Below, piece after piece: positions 1 to 7,855 of a DNA stretch of 64,000 bases (position 1 is the stretch's first letter; each line of letters opens with the position of its first letter). The stretch lies in the NCBI RefSeq assembly GCF_004328075.1, contig NZ_SJFN01000007.1, forward strand, positions 81,633 to 145,632, in the 5' to 3' direction. This stretch comes from Siculibacillus lacustris (GTDB lineage Bacteria; Pseudomonadota; Alphaproteobacteria; Rhizobiales; Ancalomicrobiaceae). A program made the translations under genes and the position numbers. The notes beneath the pieces were generated by a model, which was given only the letters and a program-made list of their open reading frames with translations, was not told where the DNA came from and made no database searches.

Positions 1-388
1 GGTGGCATCCTCCCACGGCACGCTCGGAGGCAGACGGTGGGCGGACGTCCTGACTTCCACGATCTTCATCGCCGAGCTCCCGATCACGGCCCGGTCGCGC
101 CGGTCCGAGGCCGGTCATAGCACCTTGCGTACTTGGATCCAAGTCGGGAGCACGAGGGACGCGGGCTTCGCTCGAAGGTCGGACTCCGAGGCATGCGGCA
201 CGCACGGCCGACCTCCTGCGCCGGCCCGACCCTCGGCGTCATCCCCGGCCGGAGCCGGCCTGCCGGCGAAGGGGAACCGCGGCGGTGGCGAGGTACGGTG
301 ACCGGCGCGCCCGGGACGGCCTTCGGGTCCACGCCCCTCGCCCTGAGGCTCGACCGGGCGAGGGCGAGACGACGGGAATCGCCGCCTT
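1..388. other. Gene-free stretch at left edge
   Basis: I see no convincing gene here. The open frames in this stretch are short, overlap each other on both strands, lack ribosome binding sites and have the arginine/glycine/proline-rich composition of chance frames in GC-rich DNA. The one structured element is a palindrome at 131-144, listed separately. The stretch may be the upstream region of a gene lying left of the window. Confidence 0.5.
131..144. promoter_or_regulatory. Perfect 14-bp palindrome, candidate operator
   Basis: The sequence ACTTGGATCCAAGT is identical to its reverse complement over 14 bp. A core of this kind (TTGG-N2-CCAA style) is typical of dimeric GntR-family operators, but many repressors use similar sites. 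It lies in gene-free DNA and could control a gene left of the window. No regulator of the GntR family is seen nearby, so the partner is unknown. Confidence 0.35.
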
Positions 389-688
389 TCAGAAGTAGCT
401 GTTGACCCATACGAAAACAGCCGCAACGGAAAAGGTTTCCGCCAAGCAGTAGCCCTGATATTTGTTGAAAACCTGCAACTCTTCCTGCGGAATAAGGAAA
501 TATCTAAATACTATCAGCTTACATTTATCCGAATAGACCATATTGAATGTAAGTAAGAATACGAGAGCTCGCTCAAAATTCCAAATGCGTAATTTTTTCT
601 TTATGAACCGTATGTTCACGGTCGTCGTCACGGCTATAATTATCGGCATGGCTAGGATAAATCTCAATGGTGCGTCGAAATCGCCCAT
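389..688 (-). CDS. Small AT-rich predicted membrane protein, unknown
   Basis: I do not recognise this 99-residue protein. The start at 688 is chosen because GGAAG sits about 8 bases upstream; the open frame extends further upstream but that part is arginine-rich and has no better site. Two or three hydrophobic stretches are visible: near residues 10-22 (FILAMPIIIAVTT), about 40-50 (LVFLLTFNMVY) and at the C-terminus (FSVAAVFVWV), separated by a lysine/arginine cluster (RFIKKKLR) that would face the cytoplasm. The base composition is clearly lower in GC than every other gene in the window, and it is rich in isoleucine, phenylalanine and lysine, which suggests recent acquisition. It stands alone between the gene-free left edge and the LysR gene. 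No function is proposed. Confidence 0.5.
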   Translation of the reverse strand: MGDFDAPLRFILAMPIIIAVTTTVNIRFIKKKLRIWNFERALVFLLTFNMVYSDKCKLIVFRYFLIPQEELQVFNKYQGYCLAETFSVAAVFVWVNSYF

Positions 689-892
689 TTCTGACTTCCT
701 TCGAATATCAAATGTGCAACCCTTCATCGGAATGACGAAACAGGGCAGAGATGGACTCCCGCCGCGACAGCATGACCGAATCCGGAGACCGCACAACGGG
801 GATTCGACAACGCTCGCGTAAGTTGATTGCGACTCATCGACGCCAGGGTCGCGGATCGGAGCGCATCGCTCCACGCCCCGCGCGCCAGTTCC

Positions 893-1798
893 TCAGAACC
901 GGTCCCACGGCGGGCGCGGCCCGAAGCGGGCGACCAGGGCATCGATGAACACCCTGGTCTTGGCGGCGAGGTAGCGGTTGGGGGCGTAGAGGGCGTAGAG
1001 GCCGAGGTCCGGCGCCGGGAAGGCGTCGAGCACGGTCACCAGGCGGCCGGCGGCGACGTCGGGGCCGACCAGGAAGGTCGGCAGCAGGGTCAGGCCGCGG
1101 CCGGCGAGCGCGGCGACGCGCAGCACGTCGCCGTTGTTGGAACACATCGCGGCGCCGACCGCGACGTCGATCGCCGCGCCGTCACGGGTCAGGTGCCAGC
1201 GCGGCAGCGTCGTGGTGTGGCCGTAGGACAGGCAAGGCCGGTGGGCCAGATCCTCGGGCGACGCGGGCGTGCCGAAGCGGGCGAGATGGTCGGGGGATCC
1301 GACGATCACCCGCCGCACCGGCGCCAGACGGCGGGCGACGAGGCTCGAATCGGTCAATTGGGCGATCCGCACGGTGACGTCGACGCCCTCCTCGATCGGA
1401 TCGACGAAGCGATCGCTGAGCGCCAGTTCGATCCTGAGATCCGGGTGGGTACCAATGATCTCGGCCACCGCCGGGGCCAGATGCAGCACCCCGAAGGACA
1501 CCGGCGCGTTGATCTTCAACACGCCGCGGGGCTCGTCGTGGAGGCGCGAGACCCGGAGCTCGGTCTCCTCGACCCGGGCGACGATGTCGATACATTGTTC
1601 GTAATAGGCGAGCCCGGCTTCGGTCGGCGAGACCCGGCGGGTCGAACGATCGAGCAGGCGGGCGCCGAGGAGATGTTCGAGCTCCATCACCGCCTTGCTC
1701 ACCGCCGAGCGGGTCAGCCCGAGACTGCGCGCGGCCTCGGCGTAGCTGCCGAGCGCAACGACCTTGGAAAAGGCGTTCATCGCTTCGAGCTTGTCCAT
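893..1798 (-). CDS. LysR-family transcriptional regulator
   Basis: A 301-residue regulator of normal LysR length. The start at 1798 gives the usual short N-terminus before the winged helix-turn-helix at about residues 5-62, with the recognition region AEAARSLGLTRSAVSKAV. An effector-binding domain of type 2 periplasmic fold follows (about 90-295). It is transcribed divergently from the pirin gene, with 123 bp between the two starts, the standard layout for a LysR protein controlling its neighbour and itself. Pirin genes next to LysR genes are common in proteobacteria. The inducer cannot be read from the sequence. A longer upstream frame exists (to 1861), but its N-terminal addition is not LysR-like. 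Confidence 0.9.
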   Translation of the reverse strand: MDKLEAMNAFSKVVALGSYAEAARSLGLTRSAVSKAVMELEHLLGARLLDRSTRRVSPTEAGLAYYEQCIDIVARVEETELRVSRLHDEPRGVLKINAPVSFGVLHLAPAVAEIIGTHPDLRIELALSDRFVDPIEEGVDVTVRIAQLTDSSLVARRLAPVRRVIVGSPDHLARFGTPASPEDLAHRPCLSYGHTTTLPRWHLTRDGAAIDVAVGAAMCSNNGDVLRVAALAGRGLTLLPTFLVGPDVAAGRLVTVLDAFPAPDLGLYALYAPNRYLAAKTRVFIDALVARFGPRPPWDRF

Positions 1799-1921
1799 GG
1801 ATCGGTTCCAAATCGGATGCAGTCCGTGTCGAATAGTGACGATTGTCTCCGAAGGCCGCAAGCCCCAGATTGACGCTCACCGGGGCGGGATCGTCCGACC
1901 CCCAAACGAAACGAGGACACC

Positions 1922-2626
1922 ATGACCTTCACGATCCGGAGAGCCGCCGATCGCGGCCGTGCGAACTTCGGCTGGCTGGACAGCCGCCACACCTTCTCCT
2001 TCGGCCACTACTACGACCCCGAACACATGGGCTTCGGCCCGCTGCGGGTGATCAACGACGACCGCGTCGCCCCCGGCGGCGGGTTCCCGACCCATCCCCA
2101 TCAGGACATGGAGATCGTCTCCTACGTCCTCGACGGCGGATTGCAGCATCGCGACAGCCTCGGCACCGGTTCGGTGATCCGGCCGGGCGACGTGCAGCGC
2201 ATGTCGGCGGGCACCGGCATCCGCCACAGCGAGTTCAACGCCTCGGGCGAGGAACCCGTCCACTTCCTGCAGATCTGGATCATTCCGGAAGAGGAAGGCA
2301 TCGCCCCGAGCTATGAGCAGAAGGCCTTCGCCGCAGACGACAAGCGCGGCAAGCTGCGGCTGGTCGCCTCGCCCGAGGGCCGCGACGGCTCGGTGACCGT
2401 CCACGCCGACGTCGATCTCTACGCCACGGTGCTGGGGGCCGGCGAGGCCGTCGAGCACGCGATCGCGGCGGGACGCGGGGCGTGGATCCAGGTCGCCCGC
2501 GGCTCGGTGACCTTCGAAGGCGAGACGCTGCACGAGGGCGACGGTGTCGCGATCTCCGACGCCGGGTCGCTGCGGCTGGAAGGCATCGACGACGCCGAGG
2601 TGCTGCTGTTCGACATGGCACCGTGA
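1922..2626 (+). CDS. Pirin family protein (cupin dioxygenase-like)
   Basis: A 234-residue bicupin of the pirin/YhhW family. The four metal ligands of the family are present: His58 and His60 in PTHPHQD, and His102 and Glu104 in RHSEFN. The N-terminus contains the typical segment FGWLDSRHTFSFGHYYDP. Bacterial pirins of this type bind iron or nickel; YhhW oxidises quercetin in vitro, but the natural substrate is usually unknown, and some members act as redox or regulatory proteins. The start follows a GAGGA motif. The C-terminal cupin (about 135-230) is of the expected length. The divergent LysR gene is its probable regulator. Confidence 0.88.
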   Translation: MTFTIRRAADRGRANFGWLDSRHTFSFGHYYDPEHMGFGPLRVINDDRVAPGGGFPTHPHQDMEIVSYVLDGGLQHRDSLGTGSVIRPGDVQRMSAGTGIRHSEFNASGEEPVHFLQIWIIPEEEGIAPSYEQKAFAADDKRGKLRLVASPEGRDGSVTVHADVDLYATVLGAGEAVEHAIAAGRGAWIQVARGSVTFEGETLHEGDGVAISDAGSLRLEGIDDAEVLLFDMAP

Positions 2627-2632
2627 GGCCTG

Positions 2633-2662
2633 CGGATGCGGATCCTGACGGGTCCGCATCCG
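2633..2662. terminator. Stem-loop between convergent genes
   Basis: A hairpin with arms CGGATGCGGATCC and GGGTCCGCATCCG and a four-base loop lies between the convergent pirin and aminotransferase genes; one pair is a G-T wobble. It has no T-run on either side, so it may end transcription only with Rho or may act as a 3' stabiliser for both messages. Confidence 0.5.
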
Positions 2663-2673
2663 ACCGCCGTGAT

Positions 2674-3897
2674 TCAGGCGCCGCGCGCCGCGCGGCCGCC
2701 GAGGATGTCGCGCAGAACCGCGTCGAGACCGTCGGCCATTTCGGCGATCTCGGCGTCGGTGACGTTCAGCGCCGGCATGAAGCGCAGGAGATGGGGCCGC
2801 GGGGCGTTGAGCAGCAGGCCGCGCCGCAAGGCTTCGTCGACCACGGCGGGAGCGATGTCGCAGCCGAGATCGAGCGCCCGCAACAAACCGCGCCCGCGCA
2901 CTTCGCCGCCGCCGAGCCGGGCGTCGGCGATGCGGGTCAGGTGGCGCTGCAGCAGCTCGCCGGCCTTGGTCACCCGCGCCAGGAAGTCGGGCGCCGCGAT
3001 GGTCGCCACCACCGCGTCGGCGACCGCCGTCATCAGCGGGTTGCCGTTGAAGGTGCCGCCCTGGTCGCCCGGCTCGAAGCAGCACACCGCGCGATCGGCG
3101 AGCAGCGCGGCGATCGGCACGCCGCCGCCCAGGCCCTTGCCGAGGGTCATGATGTCGGGGCGCACGCCGGCGTGCTCGAAGCCGAACATCTTGCCGGTCC
3201 GGCCCATGCCGGTCTGGACCTCGTCGAAGATCAGCAACAGGCCGCGCCGGGTGGTCAGCGCCCGCAGGGCGCGCAGGAAGTCGTCGTCGGCGACGACCAC
3301 GCCGGCCTCACCCTGGATCGGCTCCAGCATCACCGCGACGGTGGCCGGGCCGAGGCAACGCTCGACCGAGGCGAGGTCGTTGAGCGTGGCCTTGGGGAAG
3401 CCCGGGACGCGCGGCTCGAACAATCCGTCCCATTTTTCCTTGCCCGAGGCGGACATGGTGGCGAGCGTGCGGCCGTGGAAGCCGTCGCGGAAGGTGACGA
3501 TCTCGTGGGCGCCGGCGCGGAACTTGCCGCCCCATTTGCGCGCGAGCTTGATCGCCCCTTCGTTGGCTTCGGCGCCGCTGTTGGCGAAGAACACCGAATC
3601 GAGCCCGCTCACCGCGGCGAGCCGCGCCGCCAGATCGAGCTGCGGCCCGTTGTGGAAGGCCGGCGAGCAGTTGATCAGCCGCGCCGCCTGACGGGCCAGC
3701 GTGTCGACGATCTCCGGCGGGCAATGGCCGAGGGCGTTGACCGCCCAGCCCTGGACGAAATCGAGATAGCTCTTGCCGTCGCGATCGATCAGCCGCGAGC
3801 CACGGCCTTCGACGAAGACCACGGGAGGTTTCGGGCCGATGTCCATCAGGGCATCGGAGGGCGGGAAGGGGGACAAGGCGATGGGATGGGCGGTCAT
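2674..3897 (-). CDS. Class III aminotransferase, acetylornithine-type
   Basis: A 407-residue PLP enzyme of the acetylornithine/succinylornithine aminotransferase group. Lys254 in TLGKGLGGG is the expected Schiff-base lysine, Asp225-Glu226 (IFDEVQTG) contact the cofactor, and SGAEANEGA near 107-115 binds the phosphate. Such enzymes move an amino group between N-acetylornithine or similar omega-amino compounds and 2-oxoglutarate. The gene is not beside other arginine-biosynthesis genes, so it could be ArgD or a catabolic relative acting on ornithine, GABA or a diamine. Upstream lies a candidate attenuator with leader peptide (3945-4112), which would make expression respond to charged tRNA supply. 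AGGAG lies about 5 bases before the ATG. Confidence 0.85.
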   Translation of the reverse strand: MTAHPIALSPFPPSDALMDIGPKPPVVFVEGRGSRLIDRDGKSYLDFVQGWAVNALGHCPPEIVDTLARQAARLINCSPAFHNGPQLDLAARLAAVSGLDSVFFANSGAEANEGAIKLARKWGGKFRAGAHEIVTFRDGFHGRTLATMSASGKEKWDGLFEPRVPGFPKATLNDLASVERCLGPATVAVMLEPIQGEAGVVVADDDFLRALRALTTRRGLLLIFDEVQTGMGRTGKMFGFEHAGVRPDIMTLGKGLGGGVPIAALLADRAVCCFEPGDQGGTFNGNPLMTAVADAVVATIAAPDFLARVTKAGELLQRHLTRIADARLGGGEVRGRGLLRALDLGCDIAPAVVDEALRRGLLLNAPRPHLLRFMPALNVTDAEIAEMADGLDAVLRDILGGRAARGA

Positions 3898-3944
3898 GGC
3901 GGCTCCTTTGCAAGGGAGGCGCGACGGGGACCGCTGCCGGACAT

Positions 3945-3976
3945 AAAAAAGGCCCCCATCGCGCTCGATGGGGACC
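3945..3976 (-). terminator. Rho-independent terminator in the leader of the aminotransferase
   Basis: Read on the minus strand, an 11-bp stem (GGTCCCCATCG with CGATGGGGGCC, loop AGCG) is followed at once by six T residues. It lies 48 bases before the aminotransferase ATG, so transcription must pass it. An alternative hairpin at 3974-4001 shares three bases of its 5' arm, which is the layout of an attenuator. Confidence 0.8.
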
Positions 3977-4001
3977 TCGGAGGCTTCGGCCGACCGATGG
4001 T
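3974..4001 (-). promoter_or_regulatory. Candidate antiterminator hairpin
   Basis: On the minus strand ACCATCGG pairs with CCGAGGT (one bulged A), enclosing an inner GGC-CGAA-GCC hairpin. Its 3' arm uses the last bases needed for the base of the terminator at 3945-3976, so the two structures should compete. It begins 5 bases after the stop codon of the leader peptide, so a ribosome stalled in or leaving the leader could decide which one forms. Confidence 0.5.
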
Positions 4002-4006
4002 CGCGC

Positions 4007-4078
4007 CTACACGTCCCGTTCCCGCCCGAGGGCGAAACGATCGGTGGAGGCGCGTCGGTTGGCGGTGCCGTGGGTCAT
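4007..4078 (-). CDS. Candidate 23-residue leader peptide
   Basis: The frame reads [20 protein letters not shown] then RDV and stops at TAG. Arginine is over-represented (5 of 23 residues, including RR and RER), which would fit a gene of arginine metabolism, though there is no long run of one amino acid. No Shine-Dalgarno sequence precedes the ATG; instead the promoter at 4084-4112 is placed so that the transcript would begin at or next to the ATG, as in leaderless trpL of rhizobia. Its position directly before the competing hairpins supports a role in attenuation. It is too short to be judged by coding statistics. Confidence 0.45.
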   Translation of the reverse strand: MTHGTANRRASTDRFALGRERDV

Positions 4079-4083
4079 GCGGC

Positions 4084-4112
4084 GTGGATAGCAGCGGACC
4101 GCGGGCCTGTCC
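4084..4112 (-). promoter_or_regulatory. Sigma-70-type promoter for the leader and aminotransferase
   Basis: On the minus strand TGGACA and TATCCA are separated by exactly 17 bp. The predicted start of transcription, 6-7 bases after the -10 box, coincides with the ATG of the leader peptide at 4078. The match to -35 (TTGACA) is 5 of 6; the -10 box keeps the leading TAT. Confidence 0.55.
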
Positions 4113-4222
4113 AGAGGCGGGGTCGGTCGGCGCTGCGGCGCGCGCGGCGGGGTGGTCGGGCCGTGGCGAAATTCGTATGGTCCGGCCGGGCGGCGCGCGG
4201 GCCGACCCGCGGGGAGGCCGAC

Positions 4223-5728
4223 GTGCCGACGGACAGGATACTCACCCTCGATCTCGGCGGATCGGGCCTCAAGGCCGGATTGTTCGCGCCCGACGGCACC
4301 CTGCAGGCGACCGCTTCGGTGCCGATGGCCTTCGACGAACCGCGCGAGGGGATCTCCGAGCAGGATCCGGCGGTGTGGTGGGCGGGGGCGCGGCAGGCGC
4401 TCTCCGAGATCGCCGCGGCCGCCGGGCCGGACTTCGATCGGGTGAGCGGCATCGCGATCTGCGGCTTCACCCGCACCCAGGTGCTGCTCGACGCGGAGGG
4501 CTGTGTGGTGCGCCCGGCGATCGGCTTTCGCGACGCCCGGGCGGGGGCGGAGGTCGCGGCGGCGCTGGCCCGGCCGGAGTTCGCGGCGCATCCGGCGGCG
4601 CGCCCCTTCAACGTGTTCCATCCGCTGGCGCGTCTGCTGTGGGTCGCCGCCCACGAGCCCGAGGTGTGGTCGAAGGTCGCCTGGGTCGTCGAGCCGAAGG
4701 ATCATCTCAACTTCCGCCTGACCGGCCGCGTCGCTTCGGACGCCGTCTCGCAGCACTGGATGGCGATGGCGACCGCCGGCGGGTCGGACTCGCTCGCCGC
4801 ACTCGCCGGGATCCGGCCGCCGGCTCTGCCGCCGCTGTTCGCCCCGCACGCGATCGTCGGGCGGGTGAGACCAAGCGACGATCCGGTCATGGCGCGGCTC
4901 GCCGGCGTGCCGGTGTTCTGCGGCGCCAACGACAGCTGGGCGGCGGCGGCGGGGCTGGGGGCGCTGGCACCGGGGCGGGCCTACGGCATCTCGGGATCGT
5001 CGGAAGTGTTCGGCCTGATCGCCGACCACGCGGCGGAAGCCGAGGGGCTCTTGACCCTGCCGTGGGGCGATGGGCTGTGGCAGATCGGCGGGCCGGGGCT
5101 CAACGGCGCCAATGCGCTCGCCTGGATCGTCGACCGTCTCGACCGCTCGGACCTGCCCTTCGAGGCGAAACTCGCGGGGTTGCTGGCAGGCCCGCGCCAC
5201 GCCGCGCCGCTGCTGTTCCTGCCCTATCTCGTCGGCGAACGGACGCCGTTCTGGGACGGCGATCTGCGCGCCGCCTTCCTCGGCCTCGGCGCCGGCCACG
5301 GTCCGGCGGATCTGGTGCGGGCGGTGATGGAGGGGGTGGCGTTCCACGCCCGCCTGGTGCTCGAGCGCGCCGAAGCGGCGGTGGGGCGACGGGCGAGCGA
5401 AGTGCGGCTCGGCGGCGGCGGGGCGGCCAGTTCGGTGTGGAACCAGATCCGCGCCGACGGGATCGGGCGCGAGATCGTCGCCATGCCGCAGCGCCAGACC
5501 GGGCTCGCCGGTTGTTTCGCCGTGGCGCAGGTCGGGCTCGGGCTGGCGCCCGATCTCGCCGCGGCGATCGACGGCGCGGGGCTCGCCTTCGAGCGGTTCC
5601 GCCCCGATCCCGCCGCCGCGCGCCGCGCCGATCGGCTCCACGCGATCTTCCGCGAGTCCCAGGGCTTCGTCGCCGACGTCTCCCGGCGGCTGGCGGCGAT
5701 CGACCGCGACCCGTCGGCGAGCGGCTGA
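4223..5728 (+). CDS. FGGY-family carbohydrate kinase (xylulokinase-like)
   Basis: A 501-residue sugar kinase of the FGGY/ASKHA superfamily. The N-terminal phosphate-binding loop is LTLDLGGSGLKAGLF; GANDSWAAAAGLG near residue 235 and RLGGGGAASSVWNQIRADG near residue 395 are the adenosine and second phosphate motifs. The GTG start at 4223 is chosen because GGGGAGG lies 5 bases upstream and the protein then begins right before the first beta strand; the open frame continues upstream without coding character. It precedes a sugar ABC transporter operon on the same strand, so it probably phosphorylates the imported sugar or polyol. The exact sugar cannot be told; xylulose, ribulose and fuculose kinases share these motifs. 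Confidence 0.82.
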   Translation: MPTDRILTLDLGGSGLKAGLFAPDGTLQATASVPMAFDEPREGISEQDPAVWWAGARQALSEIAAAAGPDFDRVSGIAICGFTRTQVLLDAEGCVVRPAIGFRDARAGAEVAAALARPEFAAHPAARPFNVFHPLARLLWVAAHEPEVWSKVAWVVEPKDHLNFRLTGRVASDAVSQHWMAMATAGGSDSLAALAGIRPPALPPLFAPHAIVGRVRPSDDPVMARLAGVPVFCGANDSWAAAAGLGALAPGRAYGISGSSEVFGLIADHAAEAEGLLTLPWGDGLWQIGGPGLNGANALAWIVDRLDRSDLPFEAKLAGLLAGPRHAAPLLFLPYLVGERTPFWDGDLRAAFLGLGAGHGPADLVRAVMEGVAFHARLVLERAEAAVGRRASEVRLGGGGAASSVWNQIRADGIGREIVAMPQRQTGLAGCFAVAQVGLGLAPDLAAAIDGAGLAFERFRPDPAAARRADRLHAIFRESQGFVADVSRRLAAIDRDPSASG

Positions 5729-5753
5729 GCGATCGCGCGTCTGCCCTGCCCGA

Positions 5754-5794
5754 GCGGGATCGACGGCGGCGAGGGCTTGCGCCGACGATCCCGC
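5754..5794 (+). terminator. Long stem-loop between kinase and permease genes
   Basis: Arms GCGGGATCGACGGCG and CGCCGACGATCCCGC pair over 15 positions with one mismatch and an 11-base loop. It lies between the kinase stop and the permease start, without a T-run. It may partly terminate transcription or protect the kinase message, so kinase and transporter could be made at different levels. Confidence 0.45.
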
Positions 5795-5897
5795 GATGCG
5801 AGTTTCGCGGCCGCCCGCCCGCGCCTCGGCGACGGCGCGCCCAGACCGGGCGCGACCGGCATCCGACCGAGGCCCCATCGACCCGGTGACCGACCGC

Positions 5898-6872
5898 ATG
5901 ACCGCGCTGCGACCCTTCCTGGCGACCTATGGCACGGCGCTCGCCGGCCTCGCCGTCGTCGTGGTCTTCGCGCTTCTGAAACCGGTGTTCCTGACCCCGG
6001 CCAATTTCGCGATCATCCTCAAGGAGACGGCGTTTCTCGGCATCCTGTCGCTCGGCTTCACGCTGGCGCTGGTCACCGCCGAGCTCGATCTGTCGATCGC
6101 CGAGGTCGCCAGCCTGTCGGCGGTGGTGACCGGGGCGCTGGTCCATGCCGGCTTCGGTGCGACGGTCGCCGTCGCCGCGGGGCTCTCGACCGGGCTCGTC
6201 TGCGGCGCGGCCAACGGGCTGGTGGTCACCCGGCTGCGGGTGCCGTCGCTGATCGCCACGCTCGGCATGGCGGCGATCGCCAAGGGCCTCGGCTTCATGA
6301 TCACCCAGGGCGTGGCCTTCGTCGGGCGCTGGCCGGTGAGCTTCACCGGGCTCGCCCGCGGCTCGATCTTCGGCCTGTCGAATCTCGCCTGGTGGCTGGC
6401 GGGAACGGCGGCGGCCTGCTGGGTCCTGCTCGACTGGACGCGGATCGGCGCTCACTTGCGGGCCACCGGCGAGGCGGAAGAAGCGGCGCGGCTGGCGGGC
6501 GTGGCGACGGGTCGCATGAAGCGGGCGGGCCTGACGATGTGCGGCCTCGGCGCCGGTCTGACCGGCGTTCTGCTCGCCGCCAGCCTGTCGTCGGCGGCGC
6601 CGAACATGGCCGGCGACCATTTTCTCTACGCCATCGCCGCGGTTCTGCTCGGCATGACGATGTTCGAGCCGGGGCGGCCCAACGTGCCGGGCACGTTGGT
6701 CGCCGCCTTCTCGCTGAAGGCGCTCGGTAATGGACTCGTCTTGGTCGGCGCCGCCTATTACGTTCAGGACATCGTGCTGGGTCTGGTCATCGTCGCCTCG
6801 GTCGCCCTGTCGGCCGGTGCCCTCGGGCGGGCGGCCTTCGTCGAGAAACTGAATTTCAAACGGCCTTCGTGA
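5898..6872 (+). CDS. Sugar ABC transporter permease (RbsC/FrcC family)
   Basis: A 324-residue inner-membrane permease of the branched-chain/ribose (BPD_transp_2) family with about eight to ten hydrophobic segments, starting at residues 10-30 (YGTALAGLAVVVVFALLKPV). The segment LGILSLGFTLALVTAELDLS is typical: in this family the first substrate-channel motif reads LSVGEMV or DLSVG. The ATG at 5898 is used; an in-frame GTG at 5886 is possible. Next come the binding protein (start 6890) and ATPase (start 7855) on the same strand, so kinase, permease, binding protein and ATPase form a complete uptake and phosphorylation unit. Confidence 0.85.
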   Translation: MTALRPFLATYGTALAGLAVVVVFALLKPVFLTPANFAIILKETAFLGILSLGFTLALVTAELDLSIAEVASLSAVVTGALVHAGFGATVAVAAGLSTGLVCGAANGLVVTRLRVPSLIATLGMAAIAKGLGFMITQGVAFVGRWPVSFTGLARGSIFGLSNLAWWLAGTAAACWVLLDWTRIGAHLRATGEAEEAARLAGVATGRMKRAGLTMCGLGAGLTGVLLAASLSSAAPNMAGDHFLYAIAAVLLGMTMFEPGRPNVPGTLVAAFSLKALGNGLVLVGAAYYVQDIVLGLVIVASVALSAGALGRAAFVEKLNFKRPS

Positions 6873-6889
6873 GTCGGAGAACTACGCCC

Positions 6890-7855
6890 ATGAACGAGAT
6901 CACGCGTCGCGACCTGGTGGGAGGCGCCCTGGCGCTGTCGACCGTCGGCTTGGCCGGCACCGCCGCGGCGGCCGCCGGCTTCGAACTGGCGGTCGTCGCC
7001 TTCCAGATGTCGTCGGAGACCCATGCGCGGGTGGCCAATGCCGCCGCCGCGGCCGGCAAGGCCAAGGGCTGGTCGACGACGATCCTCAACTCCGAGGGCT
7101 CGCTGCCCAAGCACGCCGAACAGCTCGAGACGCTGATCCAGTCCAAGCCTTCGGCGATCATCGTGGCGATGGGCAAGCCGGTCGAGGCCGAGGAGCAGCT
7201 GAAGAAGGCCAAGGACGCCGGCATTCCGGTGGTGATGGTGATGTCCGGCGCCTCGCCGCACATCCTGTTCGACATCGAGGCCAACGAGTACAAGGTCGGC
7301 GCCGAGGCCGCGCTGTGGCTGCTCGGCCAGATGGGCTTCCAGGGCAAGATCCTCACCGAACGCTTCGACGGCAACGTCGGCACGCGCATCCGCGGCCGGG
7401 TGCTCGATGCGGTGCTCGCCGAGAACACCGGAGTCAAGGTGGTCGGCAGCCACGCCATGGCCCGCACTCAGTCGTGGCGCGACGACGTCCGCCAGGGGAT
7501 GCAGACGCAGCTGCTCCAGCACGGCACCGAGATCGACGGACTTTGGGCCTCGTTCGACGGTCAGGCCTTCGTCATCGACGACATCCTCAAGGCGCAAGGG
7601 GTGAAGAAGGGCCAGATCAAGTTCGTGTCGATCGACGGCGGCGCCGAGACCTTCCGCCGCATCGCCGATCCGGACTCGCTGCTGATGGCCACCGTGGCGA
7701 TCCCCTTCGAGGCGATGGGCAGCGGGGCGGTCGAGGCGCTCGACCGTATCGTCGTCAAGAAGGAGGCCAAGGCGGCGATCACCGCCGGACCCTACCTGTT
7801 CATGGACGCGACCCTGGTCGACGCCGTCAACGTCGCGCAGTTCCTCAAGCCGTGA
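6890..7855 (+). CDS. Periplasmic sugar-binding protein (Peripla_BP_4)
   Basis: A 321-residue solute-binding protein of the ribose/galactose class. The N-terminus has a twin-arginine motif (TRRDLVGGALAL) followed by a hydrophobic core and alanine-rich cleavage site near residue 27, so it may use Tat export. The mature part shows the two-lobe pattern of the family: AVVAFQMSSETHARVANAAA at the start and FVSIDGGAETFRRI in the C-terminal lobe. GGAGA lies about 9 bases before the ATG at 6890. It overlaps the ATPase gene by one base (TGATG), showing translational coupling. It delivers the sugar to the permease encoded just upstream. Confidence 0.85.
   Translation: MNEITRRDLVGGALALSTVGLAGTAAAAAGFELAVVAFQMSSETHARVANAAAAAGKAKGWSTTILNSEGSLPKHAEQLETLIQSKPSAIIVAMGKPVEAEEQLKKAKDAGIPVVMVMSGASPHILFDIEANEYKVGAEAALWLLGQMGFQGKILTERFDGNVGTRIRGRVLDAVLAENTGVKVVGSHAMARTQSWRDDVRQGMQTQLLQHGTEIDGLWASFDGQAFVIDDILKAQGVKKGQIKFVSIDGGAETFRRIADPDSLLMATVAIPFEAMGSGAVEALDRIVVKKEAKAAITAGPYLFMDATLVDAVNVAQFLKP

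Noticed and set aside
2..405. Overlapping short frames at the left edge
   Set aside because: No ribosome binding sites, arginine/proline/glycine-rich composition and mutual overlap on both strands indicate chance frames.
827..1873. Plus-strand frame opposite the LysR gene
   Set aside because: Shadow of the LysR gene; composition rich in Arg, Gly, Asp and His without motifs.
2482..5889. Long plus-strand frame across the aminotransferase and kinase genes
   Set aside because: It crosses two real genes on different strands and has the low-complexity composition of a shadow frame; both real genes carry full catalytic motifs in other frames.
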